From Maribacter vaceletii (GTDB taxonomy: Bacteria; Bacteroidota; Bacteroidia; Flavobacteriales; Flavobacteriaceae), in NCBI RefSeq assembly GCF_003634105.1, contig NZ_RBIQ01000013.1, positions 77,946 to 141,945 on the forward strand: 64,000 nt of DNA, read 5' to 3'. The notes below the pieces were generated by a model, which had not been told where the DNA came from, ran no database searches, and saw only the letters and a program-made list of their open reading frames with translations. The translations under genes were made by a program, and so were the position numbers. Shown piece after piece: positions 58,401 through 64,000 of the stretch (position 1 is the stretch's first letter; each line of letters opens with the position of its first letter).

Positions 58401-59682
58401 AGTAACTGTAAGTGCAGGGACCGTAACTGCAACCGCAGGAACAGTAACAAACCCCTCAGGGAATGTATGGAGAATTGCCGATGTGCCAGATGGTACAGAT
58501 GTTACAGTAACAGCAACGCAAGGTAATTGTAGTAGAGACTTAGTAGTAGCAGCACCAAATTGTGTTTGCCCAACTGTAGATGCACCTACAAGTGGAGGAG
58601 ATGAAGAGTTTTGTGTAGGATCTCCTATTCCGCAAATAACAGCAAATCCAACAGCGGGGCAAGAAACTATAGATTGGTATACTGCGGCATCTGGAGGTAC
58701 TTTATTACAGAGTGGAAGTACAAGTTATCAGCCTACAGCAGCAGGAACGTATTATGCAGAATCTAGGAATACAACAACTGGTTGTGTTAGTGCAACAAGA
58801 ACAGCAGTAACTGTTACCCAAAATGCATTGCCAAATGCAAGTGCAGGAGCAAACCAAACAATTTGTGATGGGGAATCGGCTACACTTACAGCATCTGCTT
58901 CCGGCGGAAGTGGTAGCGGATATACGTATCTATGGAGCACAGGAGCAACTACACCTTCAATTACAGTTACACCTGCAGGTAATCCTAACAGTAATACAAC
59001 CTATATTTATACAGTTACAGTTACAGATAGTAATGGTTGTGAAAACTCAGATTCTGCAAATGTTATTGTTTATTCAAATCCAACAGCAACGGTAACTACA
59101 ACAGATACCTCTTGCGGTATAGATAATGGAGTAATTAGATTTAGTTTCCCAGACCATCCAAATAGATCAGGAATAGCATTTAGTATAGATAATCAAGCAA
59201 GTTACTCAAATACTGCCGATGCAAATGGAACTTATGATTTTACAAACCTTGCAGCCGGAACCTATAATTTATGGGTAAGGTGGGGAAATAGTAGTTGCCC
59301 GGTTAGTTTAGGAAGTTACCAAATTAATACAATACCAGTAGTTAGTTATAGTACGCAACCAACTAACCAGACAGTTTTTGCAGGAGATAATGGGGTGTTT
59401 ACTTCAAGTGTTTCAAATGCAGATACGTATCAATGGCAAGTAAGTGTAGATGGTGTTTCGTATACAAATGTGACCAACGGAACAGAGTATTCTGGAGCCC
59501 AAACAGCAAGTTTAACAGTACTAAATGTAGAAAAGAATAAAGACGGATTTTACTATAGAGTATTAGCATCTAATTCTGGTACAACCTGTTCTGCTATAAC
59601 CTCTAATGCTGCTTTATTAACTGTGAGAGTTAAGACAGTAATTACAAATAGAAGAATAACCCATAGAGTAAGAAAAAACTGA
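52489..59682 (+). CDS. Giant secreted FG-GAP/ASPIC-UnbV/TSP3/Ig-like mosaic protein
   Basis: 2397 residues with a signal peptide (ends near KTYSQ). FG-GAP/VCBS-like repeats fill about 35-470 (DFNGDGLLDVLVLE, DVNDDGWVDIFM), then an ASPIC/UnbV domain (about 490-560, REVNGVYGHGTQSPEEVHFGL-like), a cadherin-like domain, several TSP3 segments (DTDGDGIND, DLDNDNDGI) interrupting sugar-binding-like jelly rolls, and a run of Ig-like/PKD-like domains (about 1750-2390, QWQQRISNTW, NQTICDGESTTLTAT). It ends VITNRRITHRVRKN with no classical T9SS domain. Probably a cell-surface or secreted adhesin, possibly glycan-binding. Domain limits are approximate. Confidence 0.85.
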   Translation: MARNKRFSLIVRTLKASFTIFAFLFFAKTYSQTTFTESAAAYGLNLGQNKDGGHAWSDFNGDGLLDVLVLENNNSASVKSFLMRQGPAGTFTNVQASLAPGMLGDYAERQAAWGDINGDGRPDFMINSSGNSTARQAIQIFIQNTDGTFGDGAGGYTPITVGRSGATINIPSVNSEGTGFFDFEGDGDLDIFFDNHNFGIELLRNNYIDHTTHTVVNPAAASLFTHITPGSGNGVVEYGLNQFATDGDYGSAADVNDDGWVDIFMRKRDENDFFLNQGGTFTNGANLGQANNSNKGANGLWDLDNDGDLDAVWTENGLTQIFRNDGPGVWTPLGAVTFPGLPQPSNTNAGNSSNDIDGLTAGDVDNDGDIDILFIGDGAGNASNRRSYLFINQLNSPTPAPGVIGSGAAMSFTLDAEFFNTRDGEGATMIDIDDDGDLDIYMNINGAANELYINNLPAANRNNHLLIDVSEDRGADGNTGGLPPRVAIGTNVLIRDCAGNIVSGLRQVNGVYGHGTQSPEEVHFGLPLGENETYIIEVRYPNFYDASDPNGYSRLISTIIAQPSTISGTNHYDLSTTDAEILENENPPDAENDLVVVPQGNSVSVQINLFDNDTEPDGENFFIESIVQPAIGSVVIDDANAGLVTYTYSAGTPFTGTSFDYTITDSTVSVCPALGKSDTATVYIEEPCTDLSGIDTDGDGINDICDVDDDNDGILDVDECPPLPGVVEPQADALDWIKGNHRIFVIGNNTNANGYLESGFQKEAYHRQLGLTVLNGNNDFSSTASGDGSGVSSVVTFSNGTMSFSTSYITTNRNEFRRTTGGAFKSGNSGDAVFVEPEQGGVAGDFYTVDIDFTTPVTAFSFDMVDILDTIIGDDPVLSYAVYADGVLIAYIKDTIIGDDATGPVTVFDGADFPRGDVVAGQNRETNFGFITDTPVNNVEIRYEILTESITSTARDPHGLDNFAFSTDTPCTNSKNTDSDGDGCSDADEAYLGLVPNADSDNNGTYGSGTPTVNSNGQVNGAAYNTTNTYYLDGSVNACNDVDNDAIPDDADLDNDNDGILDSEECLNSEGLVTNGDFSDWIYYNSWTRSGQQWGINADRAYFPNWSNGTATFYQTINVSANTENTITFDVGADTNTYNNQVTFNVLIDGTTMLSETSNQIVATNGGQSQNGNATLNMTSRTFTFTPTTSTVTLSFQGVSTSGNHDRLYVDNVVLKTGCVDFDGDGVPNYLDLDSDNDGIYDVIEAGHDIGHTNGRLSGPYGTDGIANSVQNSGQENSGNVNYTVLDSDNDSNKDFIEIDSDNDGCNDVIEANFTESGTNAGELQGTGYNATTGIVTGNANGYTTPADDNSDSQYDYKVPGLPNAIDTQPQDQNVAEGSNATFSVTTSATGNTYQWQVSTNDGGSYANISGATGISYTVTSVTNAQDNNLYRVIITNASFSCSSITSNSALLTIAPDFDNDGIIDTDDLDDDNDGILDEVEANNCNASNPQVDVVIFNEDFGTANGSRATTPYTNYLFEDGSGSAGADSNLQDGEYTIFEDITATASWANSIWQTQGDHTTGSDRMAIFNANNTPGLEFYRRFLVQVTQNVPLNISLWAMNLDTNISGNNGRTEPDITVLIQQSGTTVYSFNTGAIAREPNGATNAWKNFTGSFTPTSNATLELVLINNAPGGGGNDLAIDDIQITQAFCDSNGDGIPNAYEADSDGDGCNDSDEAYGDVNADSDNNGMYGSGTPSVNPDGTVIGASYQTPEDADANTYYDFLEAGLAPAITTEPTDENACPGGGTSFTVVATNSNEYQWQQRISNTWTNITDTGIHSGTDTATLTITNAALSDNNNLYRVLVYNAAYVCDNETSNQVRLRVRQPNVNAGANQTICDGESTTLTATTTGGSGTGYTYLWSTGETTPTITVTPAGNTNNNVNVDYTVTVTDSNSCTDTDTVRVIVEPTPTITVSSAPSCTFRLFQPTTYTFEVTVSAGTVTATAGTVTNPSGNVWRIADVPDGTDVTVTATQGNCSRDLVVAAPNCVCPTVDAPTSGGDEEFCVGSPIPQITANPTAGQETIDWYTAASGGTLLQSGSTSYQPTAAGTYYAESRNTTTGCVSATRTAVTVTQNALPNASAGANQTICDGESATLTASASGGSGSGYTYLWSTGATTPSITVTPAGNPNSNTTYIYTVTVTDSNGCENSDSANVIVYSNPTATVTTTDTSCGIDNGVIRFSFPDHPNRSGIAFSIDNQASYSNTADANGTYDFTNLAAGTYNLWVRWGNSSCPVSLGSYQINTIPVVSYSTQPTNQTVFAGDNGVFTSSVSNADTYQWQVSVDGVSYTNVTNGTEYSGAQTASLTVLNVEKNKDGFYYRVLASNSGTTCSAITSNAALLTVRVKTVITNRRITHRVRKN
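59638..59682 (+). other. Conserved C-terminal tail coding segment (copy 2)
   Basis: Encodes VITNRRITHRVRKN, almost the same as the end of the preceding gene (52237-52282). The shared part is conserved at DNA level too (AATAGAAGAATAAC in both). Confidence 0.8.
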
Positions 59683-59728
59683 TTTTTATAGAAAAATTAA
59701 ACGCTTGAAACTTTTGTTTTTGTTGAGG

Positions 59729-59858
59729 TTATCGATAAAAGGAGTAAAGTTTTTTAAGTGTTTTTTTATACTGAAACCTCACTTTTTAGGAGGTATACAA
59801 TACTTATATACACTTACACAACATTTATTTTCCAACGGAGGATGTAAAGTTATTTTTG
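59729..59858 (+). promoter_or_regulatory. Upstream region of the terminal giant gene
   Basis: The 296-base gap 59683-59978 holds TTATCGATAAAA (59729-59740), shared with the palindrome at 41187-41202; TTACACAACAT (59814-59824), identical to 52401-52411; and TATTTTTG (59851-59858), a fit to the -7 element. No terminator was clearly found for the gene before. Confidence 0.45.
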
Positions 59859-59978
59859 TAGAGTGTAGTAAGATCATAGTGTAAATGCTATGGTTTATGA
59901 AAAGAAAGATTATAGCTATGTATTTAAAGTATATAGCAAAATTATAATACTAAAATGACCAAAACTAAAAACCTACAA

Positions 59979-62900
59979 ATGAAAAAGTTTCTATTACCGA
60001 TGTTGTTATTTATATCGGGAATTGCATTTTCACAGCAAACAGTTCTTTTAGAGGATCAATGTAATTGCGAAGTATTAAGTGGTACAGATGTCACAGCTCC
60101 AGGTGTTGGTACACCAACAGGTGCAGATATTGGCGATATTTATGTAAACACAGATACCGGTACTATTTATTTCTGGGATGGAGATACGTGGGAGTTAACT
60201 TCTACTGATAGTCAGCAACTGCAAAATTTTAGTTTTGATTCTGCAACAAATTTATTATCCTTAGCCATTGAAAATGGAAATACGGTTTCTGTAGATTTAG
60301 AGGATTTAGCAGATCAGAATGCTGCTGAGGTAAATTTAAATAATCCTATAGATGTTGATAACGATGGGAATAATGAGGCTACAGTAGAAGAAGCTATAGC
60401 AGATTTAGCTGCGAACAATGCATTAGATTTAGATATCGACCCAACAAACGAACTTACTACAAGTGGAGTAGGCGTACCAGTAGGAGCACCAGCAAATGAT
60501 AATCCTGGAGTAACTTATTTAGATACTGCCACAAATGAGTTGTATGTATATGATGGTACAAATTGGGCAATGGTAACCGATAATCAAGAAGGAACGGAAG
60601 TTGATTTAACCAATCCTATAGATGTTGATAACGATGGGAATAATGAGGCTACAGTAGAAGAAGCTATAGCAGATTTAGCTGCGAACAATGCATTAGATTT
60701 AGATATCGACCCAACAAACGAACTTACTACAAGTGGAGTAGGCGTACCAGTAGGAGCACCAGCAAATGATAATCCTGGAGTAACGTATTTAGATACTGCC
60801 ACGAATGAGTTGTATGTATATGATGGTACAAATTGGACAATGGTAACAGATAACCAAAATGCGAGTGAAGTCACAGTTACACCTGCAGGAAATATTACGA
60901 GTACCGATGTACAAGCAGCTTTAGAGGAATTAGATGGTATTATAACTTCAAGTGAATTAACCACAACAGTTATTGAAGGAACAGGAATAGATGTATCTTC
61001 AAGTGTAACAGGTACTAATACAGAATATACGGTTACAGTAGACCCTACAGATATAGTTGGAGATGGAAGTTTAAGTTCACCAGATGGAACTATAACATTA
61101 ACAGGAACGCCATCAAATTCAGTATTAGAAAATGTAGGTTTTGATGTAGCAGATAACGCAATAACAACGGATAAAATAGCACTTGGTGCAGTAGAATCAT
61201 CAGATATAGCAGCCGATGCAGTAGATGCATCGACGATAAATAGTGATGTAGCAGGCTCAGGTTTAACACAGAATGTAACCACAGGAGCATTAGAAGTAGA
61301 CGAAGCGGCAATAGCGGATGGAAATATTACTTCAGTTAATACTATAGATGTAACTGGCGGAGATGACTCTGTATTTAAGGATGTAATTATAGATGTATCA
61401 GACAATGCAATTACAAATGCGAAGTTAGCGGACAATGCAGTACAGACAGAAAATATAGTAAACGGAACCATTTTAACGGAAGATATTTCCTCTGGAGGAA
61501 ATGATCAAGTTTTAGTTACAGATGCTACAGGAGTAGTAGAGTGGATAGACAAGAGTACATTAGTTCCAGCTACTACGGTATCCAATACAAGTAGTGGAAA
61601 TACATTAAGTACAACAGTAGATGGAGTAACAGGAGCAGATGTAAATATTATTAATAGTAACGATCTTAGTTTAGATACTAATAATGATTTAATAAGCACA
61701 GTAAATGGAGAAGCGTCAACAGCTTTAGATTTAACTCCAGCAATACAAGCAAATCAAACAACTACAACAGTAGTAGAAGGAACAGGAATAGATGTAACTT
61801 CAAGTGTAACAGGTACTAATACAGAATATACGGTAACAGTAGATCCTACAGATATAGTTGGAGACGGAAGTATTACCTCTAGTGATTTAGATGTGTTAGG
61901 AGGTACGAATTCTACTTTAAACAATGTTAGTTTAACAATAGCCAATGATGCAGTAGATGCAGCGACGATAAATAGTGATGTAGCAGGCTCAGGTTTAACA
62001 CAGAATGTAACCACAGGAGCATTAGAAGTAGACGAAGCAGCAATAGCAGATGGGAATATTACTTCAGTTAATACTATAGATGTAACTGGCGGAGATGACT
62101 CTGTATTTAAGGATGTAATTTTAGATGTTTCAGATGATGCTATTACTACAGATAAAATAGCACCTGGTGCAGTAGAATCTTCGGATATAGCAGCCGATGC
62201 AGTAAATGCAGCAACAATAAATGGCGATGTAGCAGGTTCAGGTTTAACACAGAATGTAACCACAGGAGCATTAGAAGTAGACGAAGCAGAAATAGCAGAT
62301 GGAAATATTACTTCAGTTAATACTATAGATGTAACTGGCGGAGATGACTCCGTGTTTAAGGATGTAATTTTAGATGTATCAGATAATGCAATTACAAATG
62401 CAAAGATGGCCGATAATGCTATAAATACAGCGGAGTTAGTAGATGCAGCAGTAACCTTAGAAAAGTTAGCAGATGGTACAGCAGATGGTCAAGTCATGCA
62501 ATGGGATGATGCAACATCTTCTTGGGTATTAATAGATTTAGGTTCTGTAACCGTAACAGAGAATGATGGCGTAATAGGAAATGAAGTAGTTGGAGCTACA
62601 AATGGGACATTAACACGTTCTGGAGATGGTTCCCAAGCAGTTCCATACACATTAGCAGTTTCTACGGATGGAATTACCAACGCAGAATTAGCAGACAATG
62701 CAGTAGGTTTGGAGAATATAGCTTCAGGCTCAAATTCAGGAGATTTAATCCAATGGAATGGTACGGACTGGGAGTTTGTTACCCCAAGTTCGTTAATACC
62801 AGCGACGACGGTATCTAATACAAGTTCTGTAAATACGTTGACTACTACAGTAGATGGAGTAACAGGAGTAGGAGTAGATATTATCAATAGCAACGACCTT

Positions 62901-64000
62901 AGTTTAGATACTAATAATGATTTAATAAGTACAATAAATGGAGAAGCGTCAACAGCTTTAGATTTAACTCCAGCAATACAAGCAAATCAAACAACTACAA
63001 CAGTAGTAGAAGGAACAGGAATAGATGTAACTTCAAGTGTAACAGGAAATAATACAGAATATACGGTAACAGTAGATCCTACAGATATAGTTGGAGACGG
63101 AAGTATTACCTCTAGTGATTTAGATGTGTTAGGAGGTACGAATTCTACTTTAAACAATGTTAGTTTAACAATAGCCAATGATGCAGTAGATGCAGCGACG
63201 ATAAATAGTGATGTAGCAGGCTCAGGTTTAACACAGAATGTAACCACAGGAGCATTAGAAGTAGACGAAGCAGCAATAGCAGATGGGAATATTACTTCAG
63301 TTAATACTATAGATGTAACTGGCGGAGATGACTCTGTATTTAAGGATGTAATTATAGATGTATTAGACAATGCAATTACAAATGCGAAGTTAGCGGACAA
63401 TGCAGTACAGACAGAAAATATAGTAAACGGAAGTATTTTAACGGAAGATGTTTCTTCAGGCGGAAGTGATAAAGTTTTAGTTACAGATGCTACAGGAGTA
63501 GTAGAGTGGATAGATAAAAGTACATTAGTTCCAGCAACAACGGTATCCAATACAAGTAGTGGAAATACATTAAGTACAACAGTAGATGGAGTAACAGGAG
63601 CAGATGTAAATATTATTAATAGTAATACATTAACTTTAAATGGTAGTGATGAGTTGGTTAGTACGGTAAATGGGGTTAATTCCAATGCCATAGACTTAAG
63701 TCCTTATGTAAATAATGACACCAATGAACTACAAGATTTAGAATTAACAGGAGATAATTTAACGTTAACGAATGACCCAACAGCAACGGCAATAGATTTA
63801 TCGGATTATAGAGAAACCGTAGTAGGTACTAATGATATAAGTGTTACCGATGATGGTAGTGGCAATTATACTGTAGATTATACGGATGGTGATAAAGATT
63901 CTACAAACGAATTAACACTTACAGATACTGGAGCTCCAACAGGCACACCAGCAACTGGTACTACGTATGTAGATACAGACACAGGACAATTATATGTTTT
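59979..64000 (+). CDS. Giant secreted repeat protein, 5' part (runs off window)
   Basis: An uninterrupted frame from ATG 59979 to the window edge, at least 1340 residues. An in-frame ATG at 59955 would add eight polar residues, but the later one gives a clean signal peptide (MKKFLLPMLLFISGIAFSQQ). After an early Cys pair (CNC), the protein is made of repeats: a 90-residue unit with YLDTATNELYVYDGTNW, and longer units of SVNTIDVTGGDDSVFKD and DNAITNAKLADNAVQTENI. The latter resembles the repeats of phage tail-fibre and bacterial surface proteins. Codons are Val/Thr/Asp/Ala rich. Long minus-strand open frames over it are side effects of this composition. The C-terminus, and hence any sorting signal, is unseen. 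Confidence 0.85.
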   Translation, partial: MKKFLLPMLLFISGIAFSQQTVLLEDQCNCEVLSGTDVTAPGVGTPTGADIGDIYVNTDTGTIYFWDGDTWELTSTDSQQLQNFSFDSATNLLSLAIENGNTVSVDLEDLADQNAAEVNLNNPIDVDNDGNNEATVEEAIADLAANNALDLDIDPTNELTTSGVGVPVGAPANDNPGVTYLDTATNELYVYDGTNWAMVTDNQEGTEVDLTNPIDVDNDGNNEATVEEAIADLAANNALDLDIDPTNELTTSGVGVPVGAPANDNPGVTYLDTATNELYVYDGTNWTMVTDNQNASEVTVTPAGNITSTDVQAALEELDGIITSSELTTTVIEGTGIDVSSSVTGTNTEYTVTVDPTDIVGDGSLSSPDGTITLTGTPSNSVLENVGFDVADNAITTDKIALGAVESSDIAADAVDASTINSDVAGSGLTQNVTTGALEVDEAAIADGNITSVNTIDVTGGDDSVFKDVIIDVSDNAITNAKLADNAVQTENIVNGTILTEDISSGGNDQVLVTDATGVVEWIDKSTLVPATTVSNTSSGNTLSTTVDGVTGADVNIINSNDLSLDTNNDLISTVNGEASTALDLTPAIQANQTTTTVVEGTGIDVTSSVTGTNTEYTVTVDPTDIVGDGSITSSDLDVLGGTNSTLNNVSLTIANDAVDAATINSDVAGSGLTQNVTTGALEVDEAAIADGNITSVNTIDVTGGDDSVFKDVILDVSDDAITTDKIAPGAVESSDIAADAVNAATINGDVAGSGLTQNVTTGALEVDEAEIADGNITSVNTIDVTGGDDSVFKDVILDVSDNAITNAKMADNAINTAELVDAAVTLEKLADGTADGQVMQWDDATSSWVLIDLGSVTVTENDGVIGNEVVGATNGTLTRSGDGSQAVPYTLAVSTDGITNAELADNAVGLENIASGSNSGDLIQWNGTDWEFVTPSSLIPATTVSNTSSVNTLTTTVDGVTGVGVDIINSNDLSLDTNNDLISTINGEASTALDLTPAIQANQTTTTVVEGTGIDVTSSVTGNNTEYTVTVDPTDIVGDGSITSSDLDVLGGTNSTLNNVSLTIANDAVDAATINSDVAGSGLTQNVTTGALEVDEAAIADGNITSVNTIDVTGGDDSVFKDVIIDVLDNAITNAKLADNAVQTENIVNGSILTEDVSSGGSDKVLVTDATGVVEWIDKSTLVPATTVSNTSSGNTLSTTVDGVTGADVNIINSNTLTLNGSDELVSTVNGVNSNAIDLSPYVNNDTNELQDLELTGDNLTLTNDPTATAIDLSDYRETVVGTNDISVTDDGSGNYTVDYTDGDKDSTNELTLTDTGAPTGTPATGTTYVDTDTGQLYV
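60342..60865 (+). repeat. 270-bp tandem repeat in the giant gene
   Basis: The block beginning AATCCTATAGATGTTGATAA at 60342 recurs at 60612, exactly 270 bases (90 codons) later, nearly identical until about 60863. Confidence 0.9.
61567..63660 (+). repeat. 1233-bp long-period repeat in the giant gene
   Basis: CAATACAAGCAAATCAAAC at 61741 recurs at 62974, a shift of 1233 bases (411 codons), and sequence for several hundred bases on each side matches with few changes. Shorter sub-blocks (for example AATGTAACCACAGGAGC at about 61272, 62004, 62256 and 63237) recur more often, so repeats are nested. Boundaries are approximate. Confidence 0.85.

Noticed and set aside
60584..63691. Long minus-strand open frames (up to 295 residues) over the last gene
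   Set aside because: They mirror the repetitive plus-strand coding sequence, have no start context or signal, and their repeats follow the plus-strand codons. The plus frame has a signal peptide and family-like repeats.

Overview
The window looks like a chromosomal segment of a marine member of the Flavobacteriaceae (Bacteroidota). The evidence is AT-rich DNA; promoters of the Bacteroidetes type (TTG, a spacer of 17-23 bases, then TAnnTTTG); start codons that mostly lack a Shine-Dalgarno sequence; a PorP/SprF-type outer-membrane protein and a type B sorting domain of the type IX secretion system (T9SS); and the end of a PL6-type alginate lyase, which suggests life on algal polysaccharide. The genus cannot be settled from the sequence alone.

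Layout. 1-6.5 kb: the 3' end of a beta-helix polysaccharide lyase, an atypical Nramp transporter, a Crp-fold regulator with a small membrane protein, lipoproteins, a tRNA-dihydrouridine synthase and a DUF1287 protein. 6.5-13.4 kb (minus strand): a complete tryptophan operon trpE-G-D-C-F-B-A. It is preceded by a promoter, a short leader peptide with three consecutive Trp codons and an attenuator hairpin. Three of its gaps carry copies of a palindromic repeat. 13.5-14.6 kb: a marR-yceI pair with a likely autoregulatory operator. 14.7-25.6 kb (plus strand): a DUF1800/DUF1501 export pair, rhodanese, a DUF2851-PspC-K+ channel cluster, an alanine/sodium symporter, a helix-hairpin-helix protein, acyl-CoA dehydrogenase, rpsU (with a strong Shine-Dalgarno), a XerC-like recombinase and a hibernation factor. 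25.7-39.0 kb: the conserved translation/transcription block tRNA-Thr, Tyr, Gly, Thr, tuf, tRNA-Trp, secE, nusG, rplK, rplA, rplJ, rplL, rpoB, rpoC. Then a DUF3467 protein and, convergent, prfC.

41.4-64.0 kb is the accessory and most distinctive part: five large cell-surface or secretion genes. A 1066-residue thrombospondin-type-3 repeat protein with a type B T9SS sorting domain is followed by its likely partners, a PorP/SprF protein and an OmpA/TPR/PD40 protein. Next come two very large mosaic secreted proteins (1494 and 2397 residues) that share an almost identical 14-residue C-terminal tail. Last is an open-ended giant repeat protein that runs off the window. Two of these genes share an 11-base upstream motif, and two share a 12-base one, which hints at common control.

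I see no rRNA genes, CRISPR arrays, insertion sequences or prophage. The most interesting signals are the trp leader/attenuator, the Shine-Dalgarno exception at rpsU, the trp-operon palindromes, the shared C-terminal tail of the giant surface proteins, and the nested repeats in the surface genes.
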